64,000 nt of DNA from Vibrio sp. 10N.286.49.B1 (GCF_002873335.1 NZ_MCUW01000007.1:248001-312000); one strand, 5' to 3'. Positions 30,764-40,896 are shown, numbered from the stretch's first letter. Notes: generated from the letters alone by a model not told the origin. Numbers and translations: made by a program.

Positions 30764-31075
30764 TTAGCGTTTGACGATGTCACAACAGCGACGAATGACG
30801 GCATCAATATCCGTCAGCGCGTCTTCAATGGTTACACAGTGGATCTTACTGCCGGTAAACCGGGCACGATCTTCTATTTCTATATCAGAAGCAATTAGGA
30901 CTAAATCAGCATTCGCGATATCTTGCGCGGTTAATAGGTTTTCGATCCCCATTGCCCCTTGGGTCTCGACCTTTATACCGATGTTGTCTCTCAGCGCGGC
31001 TTTTCGTAACGCCTCTGCCGCCATGTATGTATGAGCGATTCCTGTGGGACACGCTGTGACTGCTACAATTTTCAT
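30764..31075 (-). CDS. PTS fructose-type EIIB protein
   Basis: This 103-residue stand-alone EIIB-Fru domain has the phospho-cysteine C9 in VTACPTGIAHT and the EALRKAALRDNIGIKVETQG stretch of the family. It accepts phosphate from an EIIA and passes it to sugar in an EIIC. It is first in a two-gene unit with the EIIA gene four bases downstream. It duplicates the IIB domain already present in the IIABC permease, so it may serve a second EIIC or a regulatory role. Confidence 0.88.
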   Translation of the reverse strand: MKIVAVTACPTGIAHTYMAAEALRKAALRDNIGIKVETQGAMGIENLLTAQDIANADLVLIASDIEIEDRARFTGSKIHCVTIEDALTDIDAVIRRCCDIVKR

Positions 31076-31346
31076 TGTCTAATCTCTGTAATATCAACCA
31101 TAGTTGAATAAGTTAGTTAGATTATTAAGTGATTAGAGTACTAAGTTGTTGATAACGAGTATACGTTTGAGTGCAAATTTACTAAGTAAAAATTGACCTT
31201 ATGATGTCCTAATGACACATTTTAACCTGTGTCTATATGACTTTTATTTTTTGATTTTTGCATTTAACTTTATGATTATTATTCGTTTTTATTGTTGGTA
31301 TGATTTGTGCAATTGTGGGTGAGTATTCTGTATTAAGTGAGTTGAT

Positions 31347-32531
31347 ATGCTAAATATTACTGATAAAAAAGTTGAGGAAAAAATCCCACCATGGTTACGA
31401 CTTGGATTTCGTCCTTTCTTTTTAATGGGCAGCGTTTATGCCATTTTTGCTGTGGTTGCATGGGTCGTCATGTTTCAAAAAGGTCAACCCGACATTCTTC
31501 ATGTGCCGGCGTTGTGGTGGCATGCTCATGAAATGATTTTCGGTTTTTCATTGGCAATTGTCGTTGGATTTGTGCTGACTGCTGTACAAACATGGACGGG
31601 GGTCAATGGAACCAAGCACTATCGCTTACTTCTTCTTGTTGTATTGTGGTTGGCACCTCGAATACTCTTCTGGACGCCGGCTCCGCTTTGGCTCACATCA
31701 GTGATAGAGTCAATGTTCATCTTACTTTCCGCGTATGAGATTGGAATTCGGGTCTATGCGTCGAAAGGCTGGAAAAATTTATTTTTTGTCCCTCTGTTTT
31801 TATTGGCTATTTTCGCAAACTTTGCCAGTTACGCAACAATCAAAGGCATGCCTCCTTTTAGCAGTAGCGCAGTGTGGCAGGCAATGCTTTGGTGGTTTAC
31901 GATATTACTGTCGGTGATGGGAGGAAGGGTGATTCCCTTCTTTGCTGCGAAGCGCTTTCAGTATGAAAAACCCCAACCTAAGGTTTGGATTGAATGGGGC
32001 GCAACACTGCCCTTAATTGGTTTGTTTGCATTGAGCTTTTTCCCATTGTCTTTTGCGACTCTTGGTCAACCATTAATGCTTATCGCGGGCGCGTTTCAGT
32101 TAATTAAGTGGCTGCGTTGGAAGCCATGGTTAACACTGTCAGAACCACTAGTCTGGTCGTTGATGTTAGCGTACATGTGTATTCCACTTAGCTTGTTGTA
32201 TCGAGGACTACTAACGGATGCATTTGCCGCGCATGCCATGTTACACCTGTTTGCAGTTGGGGCACTTGGTGGTTTGATTCTGGCGATGATCAGTCGTGTG
32301 ACGATGGGGCATACCGGTCGGGCTATTTATAAAGGCCCTAATATGACATTGCCTTTCATTGCTATTACGCTAGCCGCGGTTTTACGCAGCGTTGGTGTTG
32401 CAATGTGGCCACAGCATCTGTTCGTTATGGTTGATGTCAGTGCCGCGCTATGGGCGTACGCTTTTTCAATGTACGTTTATCACTTTGGTAAGATGCTGGT
32501 GACGGCAAGAATCGACGGCTATCCGGGCTAG
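31347..32531 (+). CDS. nnrS: NnrS-family haem-copper membrane protein
   Basis: The 394-residue protein has about twelve hydrophobic segments and NnrS landmarks: PPWLRLGFRPFFLMGS at the N-terminus, WWHAHEMIFGF, and AHAMLHLFAVGALGGLILAMISRVTMGHTG, with histidines that may bind haem. NnrS proteins help bacteria survive nitric oxide, and in Vibrio they are known to be induced by nitrosative stress. The start is ATG at 31347 after AGTGAG. It stands alone and ends at a strong terminator. Confidence 0.9.
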   Translation: MLNITDKKVEEKIPPWLRLGFRPFFLMGSVYAIFAVVAWVVMFQKGQPDILHVPALWWHAHEMIFGFSLAIVVGFVLTAVQTWTGVNGTKHYRLLLLVVLWLAPRILFWTPAPLWLTSVIESMFILLSAYEIGIRVYASKGWKNLFFVPLFLLAIFANFASYATIKGMPPFSSSAVWQAMLWWFTILLSVMGGRVIPFFAAKRFQYEKPQPKVWIEWGATLPLIGLFALSFFPLSFATLGQPLMLIAGAFQLIKWLRWKPWLTLSEPLVWSLMLAYMCIPLSLLYRGLLTDAFAAHAMLHLFAVGALGGLILAMISRVTMGHTGRAIYKGPNMTLPFIAITLAAVLRSVGVAMWPQHLFVMVDVSAALWAYAFSMYVYHFGKMLVTARIDGYPG

Positions 32532-32566
32532 TACTGCAATATTTCCCATAGGGTTAATCCAGCTAC

Positions 32567-32598
32567 AAAAAAAGGTCACGATTTCGTGACCTTTTTTT
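32567..32598 (+). terminator. Terminator after nnrS
   Basis: AAAAAAAGGTCACG (32567-32580) pairs with CGTGACCTTTTTTT (32585-32598) around ATTT. Confidence 0.93.
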
Positions 32599-32650
32599 GG
32601 ACGGCGTCATCTTTATTTGAACACGTTATCAATCTGTAACGACACCTAGA

Positions 32651-32680
32651 TAAAAAGAAACCAGCCTAAAGGCTGGTTTC
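32651..32680 (-). terminator. Terminator after asnB
   Basis: GAAACCAGCC (32657-32666) pairs with GGCTGGTTTC (32671-32680); the T-run is on the minus strand, downstream of asnB. Confidence 0.9.
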
Positions 32681-32718
32681 AGTCATTTGTATTAACTTAG
32701 CATCTAGTATTGGCGTCG

Positions 32719-34383
32719 TTAATAAGCATCGTTGTGAACGGCTTGTACGGCACGACCTGAAGGGTCAACACAGTTTTGGAATGACTCATCCCACTCTATA
32801 GCCTTTGCAGATGAACAAGCTACTGAAGGGCCACCAGGTACACATTGCGCAGCGGATTCTAACGGGAACAACTCTTCGAAGATTTCGCGGTACGAGTAAC
32901 CTTCTTTTGTTGTCGGTGTATTGTAAGGGAATCTAAAGGCAGCGGTTTCCATCTGCTTATCCGTTACTTTTTCTTCCGCGACAGCTTTAAGTGTATCTAT
33001 CCAGTTGTAGCCTACGCCGTCAGAGAACTGTTCTTTTTGACGCCATGCAATGGATTCTGGTAGGTAGTGTTCGAAGCACTCACGTAGGATGTGTTTTTCC
33101 ATCTTACCGTTACCACACATTTTGTCCTCAGGGTTTAGGCGCATTGCCACATCGATAAACTCTTTATCGAGGAACGGTACACGGCCTTCTACACCCCAAG
33201 CGGCGAGTGATTTGTTTGCACGGGCACAATCAAACATGTTGAGTGCAAGTAGCTTACGAACGGTTTCTTCATGGAACTCTTTTGCGTTTGGTGCTTTATG
33301 GAAATAAAGGTAGCCGCCAAATATTTCATCGGCACCTTCGCCAGAAAGAACCATTTTAATCCCCATCGCCTTAATCTTACGAGCCAGTAAGTACATTGGC
33401 GTTGATGCGCGGATGGTCGTGACATCGTAGGTTTCAATATGGTAAATCACATCGCGAATAGCATCTAAACCTTCTTGGATGGTGTAGGTCATTTCGTGGT
33501 GAACGGTACCAATCTGGTCGGCAACCTGGCGAGCAGCGATTAGGTCCGGTGCGCCCTCTAGGCCAACCGCGAATGAGTGCAGTTGTGGCCACCACGCTTC
33601 TGATTGACCATCGTCTTCAATACGCATTGCCGCAAAACGTTTGGCAACGGCTGAGGTAATCGATGAATCTAATCCGCCGGAAAGCAACACGCCATATGGA
33701 ACATCCGTCATTAGCTGGCGTTTAACCGCCGCTTCTAGCGCTTCTGTTAGGTCTTCTTTGCTGGTGGAGTTGCCTTGTACTGCAGCGTACTCATTCCAGT
33801 CACGAATATAATAGCGTTGTGGCTCGGTATCTTGTGAGCGATAAAAGCTACCTGGAGGGAATTCACTGATGGTTTTACAAACAGGTACGAGTGCTTTCAT
33901 TTCTGATGCGACATAGTAGTTACCATGTTCATCGTAGCCTTGATAAAGCGGGATAATACCAATGTGATCACGACCGACGAGGTATTGATCTTTCTCTTCG
34001 TCGTATAGAACAAAAGCAAAGATGCCGTTTAACTCTTCTAATAGGTCTTCGCCAAATTCTTGGTACAGCGCAAGGATAACCTCACAGTCGGAGTCGGTCT
34101 GAAAGTCGTACTTGTCTTCATAGCGAGCGCGGATTTCTTTGTGGTTATAGATTTCACCATTAACCGCTAGGATGTGTTTTTTATCTTGGCTGTATAATGG
34201 TTGAGCGCCACTGTTCAAACCAACAATTGCCAAACGCTCGTGTGCCAAAATAGCTTTATCCGATGAATAAATGCCAGACCAATCCGGGCCTCTATGGCGA
34301 AGCTTTTTCGACATTTCTAATGCCACTGGACGTAGCGCAGCCGCGTCACTCTTAATGTCTAAAATGCCAAATATTGAACACAT
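32719..34383 (-). CDS. asnB: Asparagine synthetase B (glutamine-hydrolysing)
   Basis: This 554-residue enzyme makes asparagine from aspartate, ATP and glutamine. Cys2 of MCSIFGILD is the glutaminase nucleophile; RHRGPDWSG and NGEIYNHKE belong to the same domain. The synthetase half has the PP-loop LLSGGLDSS near residue 235 and SGEGADEIFGGY. Length equals that of E. coli AsnB. The ATG at 34383 follows AAAAGGAAG. It is a single-gene unit with its own terminator. Confidence 0.95.
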   Translation of the reverse strand: MCSIFGILDIKSDAAALRPVALEMSKKLRHRGPDWSGIYSSDKAILAHERLAIVGLNSGAQPLYSQDKKHILAVNGEIYNHKEIRARYEDKYDFQTDSDCEVILALYQEFGEDLLEELNGIFAFVLYDEEKDQYLVGRDHIGIIPLYQGYDEHGNYYVASEMKALVPVCKTISEFPPGSFYRSQDTEPQRYYIRDWNEYAAVQGNSTSKEDLTEALEAAVKRQLMTDVPYGVLLSGGLDSSITSAVAKRFAAMRIEDDGQSEAWWPQLHSFAVGLEGAPDLIAARQVADQIGTVHHEMTYTIQEGLDAIRDVIYHIETYDVTTIRASTPMYLLARKIKAMGIKMVLSGEGADEIFGGYLYFHKAPNAKEFHEETVRKLLALNMFDCARANKSLAAWGVEGRVPFLDKEFIDVAMRLNPEDKMCGNGKMEKHILRECFEHYLPESIAWRQKEQFSDGVGYNWIDTLKAVAEEKVTDKQMETAAFRFPYNTPTTKEGYSYREIFEELFPLESAAQCVPGGPSVACSSAKAIEWDESFQNCVDPSGRAVQAVHNDAY

Positions 34384-34565
34384 ACAACTTCCTTTTCATT
34401 GAAATCTAAATCTATTGGATTCAATTTGCCATCTGCTCAAAAAAAAGCAACCGCAATGAATGAAAAAGAAGATAAACCCCGACTAACATTAGATAGAATT
34501 TAATGATAGTGGCTTTATTGTAAATATTATCTAATATTGGTGTGTTGGGTGAGCATTTGGTGGCC

Positions 34566-34600
34566 GTCCCCTTAAGCTGATGCCATCAGCGTAAAGGGAC
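34566..34600. other. Stem-loop between the antiporter and asnB
   Basis: GCTGATG-C-CATCAGC (34576-34590) lies inside a longer imperfect stem closed by GTCCC/GGGAC. It follows the antiporter stop on the minus strand. No T-run follows, so its role in termination is uncertain. Confidence 0.5.
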
Positions 34601-34607
34601 GTAATGT

Positions 34608-36188
34608 CTATTTTAGCGTGGGATTAAGCTGTTCACAGACATGTCGTGCAAAACCGCTGCCCGCTTCACTGTAAATATTGAAGGCAGCATTAACGCCCAT
34701 CGCCTCCAGTTCTTCTAGTTGATCAGGGTAGGCTGCGATTGCGGCGACCTGGCCTTTAAAGTTGGTTTGTTGCAACAGTGATAAAGCCGTTTGGTTCCCT
34801 AAATGGTGTGGCATCGCCAATAAAACTAATTTCACATGTGCTGTATCTAAGATGCGCTCCCAAAAGTCGGGGTCAGTTGCGTCGCCAGAAATGACATTTC
34901 GTCCTTTTTGCTGATGAACAAGCGCCGCATCTTCACGAACCTCAACGCCGAGACTGACTTTGCCGTAGCGCTCATAGAGTTCGTCGTATGCACCTGTCCC
35001 TATTCTTCCCATGCCTAGAATCAATACCTGTGCTTCGCCAGGGTTAATGAACTGATCACGCAGATTTATTTTTTCTGCTGCTTGTTCTTTTAGCCATTTT
35101 GACGAGCGCAAATAAATCAGGTGTCCGATTCGATTAAGCGGCGCGGATATGACGAACGATAAGGAAACAGAGATCGCGATAGCGACGAGAATATCGCTGG
35201 AGATCCAGCCAAGTTTGTAAGCTAATCCACCGACAATCAGGCCAAACTCACTAAAGTTAAACAGGGTGAGGGTTGTCAATAAGCTGGTACGGACACGGAA
35301 CTTGAAGGCGTTGATGACCGCAAAATACAGTACGCCTTTTAGAGGCAGCAAGAACAACAATAAGACGCCGAGGATAAAGCCCTCAATGGTGGGTTGATCT
35401 GAGAGGCCGATGTTAAGAAAGAAGCAAACGAGGAACAGCTCTTTCAGATTGAATAGTGATTTGGATAACTCGGATGCCTTTGGATGGGAGGCGAGCAACA
35501 TGCCTAGTATCAGTGCGCCGAGATCGGGCTTCATACCGACAAGGTCAAATAACCCAGCGCCCATTACTAAGGCAAAAAAGATCCCGCTTAACACCAGCAT
35601 CTCACCATGTCCGGCTTTATTAAGCAGTTTGAACATTAATGGCCTAGCGAGAGGCAGAGCGAACAGGCCAATGGCGTACCACTCGGGTATCTTTCCTGTT
35701 GATGCGGTCAAAAAGATGACGGCAAACACGTCTTGCATGACGAGAATACCAATCGCGAGAGTGCCATACGTCGCGTTGAGCTCGCCTTTTTCTTGCAGTG
35801 TTTTAACCGCAAAAACAGTACTCGAGAAAGAAAGTGCAAAGCCGAGCAAAATCAGTTGCTCCACTTCTAACGTGGCAAGGCTAGAAACACCGAGCACCTT
35901 AAGTCCAAGTAATAGTATGGCGAACAAAAGGGTGGACAGTATGTTGTGGATGGTGGCGCCAGCCCAAATTTCTTTGGAGAGCAAGGTTTTGATATCTAGC
36001 TTTAAGCCAATAGTAAACAGCAACAGTGTGACACCGAGATCGGCGAGAGTCACCATGGTATCTGAAGATTCGAAGCCAGCGCTATGCAGAGCAAAACCTG
36101 CGAGTAGAAAACCTACCATAGGCGGTAGTTGGCATTTTAATGCGAGAAAGCCAGCTAAGAAAGCAACGGTAACGAGTATAAGTTCCAT
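34608..36188 (-). CDS. CPA2-family cation:proton antiporter with TrkA-N/RCK domain (YbaL/KefB-like)
   Basis: The 526-residue protein has an N-terminal membrane part of roughly 12-13 segments (about 1-380) and a C-terminal Rossmann domain with GMGRIGTGAYDELYE, which binds a nucleotide in the RCK/TrkA-N family. FLAGFALHSAGFE and LLFTIGLKLD are usual for CPA2 transporters. Likely role is potassium or sodium exchange for protons, gated by NAD(H) or another ligand. It lacks the KefB/KefC-specific ancillary gene next door, so a Kef name is not justified. The ATG at 36188 has only a weak ribosome site. It is separated from nagC by a terminator. Confidence 0.85.
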   Translation of the reverse strand: MELILVTVAFLAGFLALKCQLPPMVGFLLAGFALHSAGFESSDTMVTLADLGVTLLLFTIGLKLDIKTLLSKEIWAGATIHNILSTLLFAILLLGLKVLGVSSLATLEVEQLILLGFALSFSSTVFAVKTLQEKGELNATYGTLAIGILVMQDVFAVIFLTASTGKIPEWYAIGLFALPLARPLMFKLLNKAGHGEMLVLSGIFFALVMGAGLFDLVGMKPDLGALILGMLLASHPKASELSKSLFNLKELFLVCFFLNIGLSDQPTIEGFILGVLLLFLLPLKGVLYFAVINAFKFRVRTSLLTTLTLFNFSEFGLIVGGLAYKLGWISSDILVAIAISVSLSFVISAPLNRIGHLIYLRSSKWLKEQAAEKINLRDQFINPGEAQVLILGMGRIGTGAYDELYERYGKVSLGVEVREDAALVHQQKGRNVISGDATDPDFWERILDTAHVKLVLLAMPHHLGNQTALSLLQQTNFKGQVAAIAAYPDQLEELEAMGVNAAFNIYSEAGSGFARHVCEQLNPTLK

Positions 36189-36210
36189 AATTCAACTAAT
36201 GTTGGTCTAT

Positions 36211-36236
36211 AAAAAAGACCACACCGAAGTGTGGTC
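36211..36236 (-). terminator. Terminator of the nagAC operon
   Basis: GACCACAC (36217-36224) pairs with GTGTGGTC (36229-36236) around CGAA; the T-run is on the minus strand, just after nagC. Confidence 0.9.
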
Positions 36237-36290
36237 ATCCCTTTATTCAAAGTATATCAAACTATTAGTTGATAAATTCGATACAAGTTC

Positions 36291-37505
36291 TCAATCTTCT
36301 AACAATTTTTGTAACAGAACACCATTGAGCATGGCTCGTTTGATCATCGCAAACGCCCCCATGGTAGGTTGTTTGTCGATCTCAGAGGCAACGATAGGTA
36401 GCCCGGTATGAAATGTGGTGAGCGATTGGTTCTCAACATTGCGCTGAATTGCCGGGAAGACGATGTCTTTTGCCATGGTAATATCGCCAGCAATCACGAT
36501 TTTTTGCGGATTGAATAAATTCACTGTCATTGCGATGGCTTTACCAAGTTGGTTTCCGACTCGAACTAAACTTTGTTTTGCCAGTTCATCGCCATTTAAT
36601 GCATGCGAACATACATCTTCGATGGTGATGTCTTCTTTGAGTGATAATGTTGACTCATAGCCTTGATCAATGAGTTTTTTTACGCGGTGAACAATCGCTG
36701 GGTTAGCGGCAACCGTTTCTAAACAACCAAAGTTACCACATTGGCATTGCTCGCCGAGTGGATCAATTTGGATATGACCGATTTCACCAACGTTGCGATT
36801 AAAGCCTAAGAAGACTTGCCCATTGACAATGATGCCTGCGCCTGTTCCTCGGTGAACACTGACCAGGATTGAATCTTGGCAGTCTCGGCTTGAACCAAAG
36901 TAATGTTCAGCGAGGGCCATTCCTCTTACGTCGTTACCAACAAAACATTCAACGTTAAATTGGGTGCGTATGAGATCGGCCAGTTCCAGTTTATCGATAT
37001 CGGTATTGGGCATGTACTCGACCACACCGGTGGTCGGATTCACTAAGCCAGGAAGCGTGATACCAATGGCAATTAATTGGTCTATACGACGGCTGTGCTC
37101 ATTTAAGAAGGCTTGAAGATTAGACACTAACCCTTTTGCCAGTTGATTTTGATCGGCGTAATGGAGTTCTTTTTGAACAAAAGCCAGCTCGTTGCCACCT
37201 AGGTTGTATAGGGAGAGTTGGACATAATCTCGCCCCAGTCTTACAGCAATCGAGTGAAAAGGCGCGACTTCGGTCGTTAATGAAATTGCGCGTCGTCCAC
37301 CCGTTGAAGCTTGTTGGGCGACCTCTTTGATGAGGCCACGCTCTAGCAGCTGGCGGGTGATCTTGGTAACGCTGGCTGGAGCCAGTTGGCTCACATCGGC
37401 AACTTGAATGCGCGAGATAGGCCCTTTTTGGTCTATTAAACGGTAAACCGCTGCGCTATTCAGTTGTTTTACTAAATCTACGTTACCTATCTGTCCGCCA
37501 TTCAT
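36291..37505 (-). CDS. nagC: N-acetylglucosamine repressor NagC (ROK family)
   Basis: The 404-residue protein has a winged helix-turn-helix at about 18-70 (GPISRIQVADVSQLAPASVTKI is part of it) and a ROK domain with the zinc motif CQCGNFGCLE. NagC represses amino-sugar genes and releases DNA when it binds GlcNAc-6-phosphate. The ATG at 37505 lies two bases after the nagA stop, so the pair is co-transcribed. The divergent nagE gene is its expected target. Confidence 0.93.
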   Translation of the reverse strand: MNGGQIGNVDLVKQLNSAAVYRLIDQKGPISRIQVADVSQLAPASVTKITRQLLERGLIKEVAQQASTGGRRAISLTTEVAPFHSIAVRLGRDYVQLSLYNLGGNELAFVQKELHYADQNQLAKGLVSNLQAFLNEHSRRIDQLIAIGITLPGLVNPTTGVVEYMPNTDIDKLELADLIRTQFNVECFVGNDVRGMALAEHYFGSSRDCQDSILVSVHRGTGAGIIVNGQVFLGFNRNVGEIGHIQIDPLGEQCQCGNFGCLETVAANPAIVHRVKKLIDQGYESTLSLKEDITIEDVCSHALNGDELAKQSLVRVGNQLGKAIAMTVNLFNPQKIVIAGDITMAKDIVFPAIQRNVENQSLTTFHTGLPIVASEIDKQPTMGAFAMIKRAMLNGVLLQKLLED

Positions 37506-37507
37506 AC

Positions 37508-38644
37508 TTAATTTTGCTCGTATTGTCCGTTAACAATTGTACCTTGGACGTTGAAATCTCGATCGAATATGGCCAAGTTGGCTATCATGCCTTTTTTGAT
37601 GCGACCGAGTTTATTATCCAGTCCCATCGCTTTAGCAGGATAGAGTGTTGCCATTCGTAGCGTTTCGTCCAAAGCAATACCGGCGTGTTCAACTGTATTT
37701 TGAACCGCTTCTATCATAGTCAGTGCGCTACCGCCTAGCGTTCCGTCTTCGCCAACGCACTTCCCTTCTCTGTAATATACTTTCTTACCGACAAAAATAA
37801 AGTAATCCATCTCGGCACCCGCTGGAGCTGTGGCGTCGGTCACTAATACCAGCTTTTCACCCTTCACTTTATGCGCGATACGAATATTCGCGTAATCAAC
37901 GTGGAAGCCATCGGCGATAACACCAGCGTATACATCGGGTGTGTCATAAATGGCACCAACCACACCAGGTTCGCGACCTGTCATCGGTGTCATTGCATTA
38001 AAAAGATGCGTGGCAAATGTGATGCCAGATTCAAACCCTTGACGAGCTTGTTCATACGTCGCATTTGTGTGCCCGATAGACACTACTATGCCAGCTTTAT
38101 GCAGTCTTTCGATATGCTCTGGGGCATTTTGTTCTGGTGCGAGTGTTACTTTTGCGACTAAGTCGCTATTTTCGCAGATTAAATCGATCATTGCATCATC
38201 TGAACGTCGAATGAAGTCTGGGCTATGGATGCCTTTTTTCTCAACATTTAGATAAGGGCCTTCTAAATGAAGACCAAGAGATTGATTTTTATATTTATTA
38301 TTGTAGTCACGCGCAGCATCTAGTGCTTGACGCATATTTTCATCCGACGAAGTAATTAAGGTTGGTAGAAAGCTCGTACAGCCTGTTTTGATGTTGGTAC
38401 GGTGCATCGTTTGAATCGTGTCAGCGGTGATTTCGTCATTGAACATAACACCACCACAACCGTTAAGTTGCAGATCAATAAAACCTGGACTGACGTTAGC
38501 GCCGTTGAGGTCGACACGCTCTATGGACTCAGGAAGTTCAGATAATGGTAATACCGCTTCAATCTGGTCACCGTTGATAACAACAGCATGATTATTGAGA
38601 ACATCACTACTCGTGAAGACCTTACAATTGGTTAATGCATACAT
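37508..38644 (-). CDS. nagA: N-acetylglucosamine-6-phosphate deacetylase
   Basis: This 378-residue amidohydrolase removes acetate from GlcNAc-6-phosphate made by the PTS. Family landmarks are [22 protein letters not shown] with metal-binding residues, [16 protein letters not shown] and VTDATAPAG. It starts with ATG at 38644 and leads the nagAC operon, divergent from nagE. No nagB deaminase gene is in this window, so glucosamine-6-phosphate conversion must be coded elsewhere. Confidence 0.94.
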   Translation of the reverse strand: MYALTNCKVFTSSDVLNNHAVVINGDQIEAVLPLSELPESIERVDLNGANVSPGFIDLQLNGCGGVMFNDEITADTIQTMHRTNIKTGCTSFLPTLITSSDENMRQALDAARDYNNKYKNQSLGLHLEGPYLNVEKKGIHSPDFIRRSDDAMIDLICENSDLVAKVTLAPEQNAPEHIERLHKAGIVVSIGHTNATYEQARQGFESGITFATHLFNAMTPMTGREPGVVGAIYDTPDVYAGVIADGFHVDYANIRIAHKVKGEKLVLVTDATAPAGAEMDYFIFVGKKVYYREGKCVGEDGTLGGSALTMIEAVQNTVEHAGIALDETLRMATLYPAKAMGLDNKLGRIKKGMIANLAIFDRDFNVQGTIVNGQYEQN

Positions 38645-38993
38645 AGTTAGCGAATCCTTGTGTTTTAATTCTGTTTACCTCACCGCAAGTACCAAACTGA
38701 CTTCTCGACATCGTCGTATTTGAAACTTAGTTTGTGTTACTTAGCAATGAATTCAATTTTTTATTTAGCAAGTTATAATTAGTTACACTTTTCATGTTAA
38801 CTCAATGATAAAATGAGAATTATTGTTATTATTTTTAATTTTTGTGGGCGTTTATTTTTGCATTACTCATAAAAACGTGACCACGTACTGCAACTCTCAC
38901 CAATGAAATCTTACCGAGATCTCACCATTTTTTCGTATGATAAAATAAGTTTTATGATCTCGCTAGCAAAAAGCCTCTATTTTGACAAAAACT

Positions 38994-39009
38994 GGTGATT
39001 GTGATCACA
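38994..39009. promoter_or_regulatory. Candidate CRP site in the nagA-nagE gap
   Basis: GGTGA-TTGTGA-TCACA matches 9 of 10 core CRP positions and lies 113 bp before nagE. The 478-bp gap (38645-39122) is otherwise AT-rich with no gene; NagC sites are expected here but I could not mark them with confidence. Confidence 0.6.
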
Positions 39010-39122
39010 AATAGGGAGGTTTTAATTTGCGGAGCAAAATTAATTTCATAAACTGAGGAGGACTAAATTGAACGGCTAAAATAAGTCGTCCAAAATTAAA
39101 ATTCCTATAGGGGGAACACACG

Positions 39123-40694
39123 GTGAATATATTAGGATATGCACAGAAGCTCGGGAAGGCATTGATGCTTCCTATTGCAACGCTTCCAATCGCAGCACTT
39201 CTACTTCGTTTGGGTCAACCTGACCTACTAGACATTGCATTTATGGCGGCTGCGGGTAACGCAATTTTCAGTCAACTACCTTTGCTATTTGGTTTGGGTA
39301 TCGCGATTGGCCTATCTAAAGATGGCAACGGTGCGGCAGGTCTTGCAGGCGCAGTGGCTTACTTCGTATTAACGGCAACAGCAGCAACGATTAACGCAGA
39401 CGTTAATATGTCGTTCTTTGGCGGTATCTTTGCAGGTATCATCGCGGGACATTCATACAACGCATTCCACGCGACGCGTTTACCTGAATGGCTAGCATTC
39501 TTCTCTGGCAAACGTCTTGTTCCAATTATGGCGGGTCTATTTGCTCTAGTTGCTGGTGCGTTATCTGGTGTGATTTGGCCTGGCATTCAATCTGGTCTAG
39601 ATTCTCTAGCACACGCTGTATCAACGTCTGGCGCAGTTGGTCAATTCGTTTATGGTACCCTTAACCGTGCACTTATCCCTGTTGGTCTTCACCATGTTCT
39701 TAACTCTTACTTCTGGTTTGGTATGGGTACATGTCAAGAAGTTCTGATCACTGGCGCGCAAGCCGCTGGTCAAGCACTTCCTTCTATCCAACAATTGTGT
39801 ATTGACCCTGCTCTTGCTAAAACGCTAGTAGCTGGCCAAACGCACACATTTGAGTTTGCTAACTCTGTAACACCAGAAATCACAGCAACAGTAAAAGAAG
39901 TAACAGAAACACTTAAGTCTGGTGACTTGCACCGTTTCTTTGGCGGCGATAAAGGCGCTGGCGTATTCATGAATGGTTTCTTCCCTGTCATGATGTTCGG
40001 TCTTCCTGGTGCTGCCCTTGCTATGTACCTAGCGGCGCCTGCGGAAAAACGTAGCCAAGTTGGTGGTGCACTGTTCTCTGTAGCATTCTGTTCATTCCTA
40101 ACGGGTATTACAGAGCCACTTGAATTCATGTTCGTGTTCCTTGCTCCTGCTCTATACGCAATGCACGCCGTGTTCACTGGTCTATCACTAGTCGTTGCAA
40201 ACATGTTTGGTACGCTGCACGGCTTCGGCTTCTCTGCAGGTCTTATCGACTTCGTATTGAACTGGGGTCTAGCAACTAAACCATTCGTATTGCTACTTAT
40301 TGGTCTTGGTTTTGGTGCTCTGTACTTCTTCACATTCTCGTTCGCTATCCGCGCATTCAACCTGAAGTCGCCTGGTCGTGAAGACGATGACGAAGTTGCA
40401 GCCGATGTATCTGCTGACGCACCTAAGGGTGACGTTGCTCGCCAATACCTTAAAGCACTAGGCGGACACGATAACCTGACATCTATCGATGCATGTATCA
40501 CTCGTCTACGTCTAACAATGAAAGACCGCTCTATCGTTGACGAAACTGTTCTTAAAAAGCTCGGCGCGAAAGGTGTGGTTAAGCTAGGTGAAAATAATCT
40601 GCAGGTTATTCTGGGCCCTCTAGCTGAAATCGTTGCTGGTGAAATGAAAGCAATTGGTGCAGGCGAAGACCTAACAGAAGTTAAACTTCCTTAG
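39123..40694 (+). CDS. nagE: N-acetylglucosamine PTS permease IICB (NagE)
   Basis: The 523-residue permease has a glucose-family EIIC membrane domain (about 1-380, starting NILGYAQKLGKALMLPIATLP and with GLHHVLNSYFWF) and a C-terminal EIIB domain with phospho-cysteine in DACITRLRLT. E. coli NagE has a third, IIA domain; this one stops after IIB, so it must take phosphate from a separate IIA such as Crr. The start is GTG at 39123 with AGGGGG eight bases before it. Codon use is strongly biased toward the preferred set, which suggests high expression. It diverges from nagA. Confidence 0.92.
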   Translation: MNILGYAQKLGKALMLPIATLPIAALLLRLGQPDLLDIAFMAAAGNAIFSQLPLLFGLGIAIGLSKDGNGAAGLAGAVAYFVLTATAATINADVNMSFFGGIFAGIIAGHSYNAFHATRLPEWLAFFSGKRLVPIMAGLFALVAGALSGVIWPGIQSGLDSLAHAVSTSGAVGQFVYGTLNRALIPVGLHHVLNSYFWFGMGTCQEVLITGAQAAGQALPSIQQLCIDPALAKTLVAGQTHTFEFANSVTPEITATVKEVTETLKSGDLHRFFGGDKGAGVFMNGFFPVMMFGLPGAALAMYLAAPAEKRSQVGGALFSVAFCSFLTGITEPLEFMFVFLAPALYAMHAVFTGLSLVVANMFGTLHGFGFSAGLIDFVLNWGLATKPFVLLLIGLGFGALYFFTFSFAIRAFNLKSPGREDDDEVAADVSADAPKGDVARQYLKALGGHDNLTSIDACITRLRLTMKDRSIVDETVLKKLGAKGVVKLGENNLQVILGPLAEIVAGEMKAIGAGEDLTEVKLP

Positions 40695-40721
40695 GCTATC
40701 ATGTAAGCGCAATTGACAAGT

Positions 40722-40750
40722 AAAGCCTCTCTTTGGAGAGGCTTTTTTTT
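40722..40750 (+). terminator. Terminator after nagE
   Basis: AAGCCTCTC (40723-40731) pairs with GAGAGGCTT (40736-40744), followed by a T-run. Confidence 0.92.
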
Positions 40751-40896
40751 GTTTTATGTATCCTGAATAGTTTGAGGTGGCGTGATAACCAAAAATAATC
40801 TCTATAAAGTGCGAGTTCTTGTTGTGGTTTTGCGAGGAATTGTGGATCATTGGAGCCCATACAATCTGACAATACTAAAACATAGAGGTGTTATAG

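Noticed and set aside
30760..30807. Longer start for the IIA/HPr-like gene
   Set aside because: It would begin with TTG inside the IIB gene; the ATG four bases after the IIB stop gives an N-terminus that fits the HPr-like start.
31250..31346. NsrR or FNR site before nnrS
   Set aside because: Only half-site-like words (TGCATTTAA, TTGAT) are present; no convincing palindrome by eye.
35410..36411. A 333-codon open frame on the plus strand opposite the CPA2 antiporter and nagC end
   Set aside because: It is antisense to a clear membrane-protein gene, its composition is that of a complemented reading frame, and no ribosome site or family resemblance is seen.
38800..38840. Fur-box-like stretch AATGAGAATTATTG in the nagA-nagE gap
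   Set aside because: Only about 11 of 19 positions agree with the Fur consensus in AT-rich DNA.
39770..40501. A 243-codon minus-strand open frame inside nagE
   Set aside because: It mirrors the strong codon bias of nagE and has no recognisable domain.
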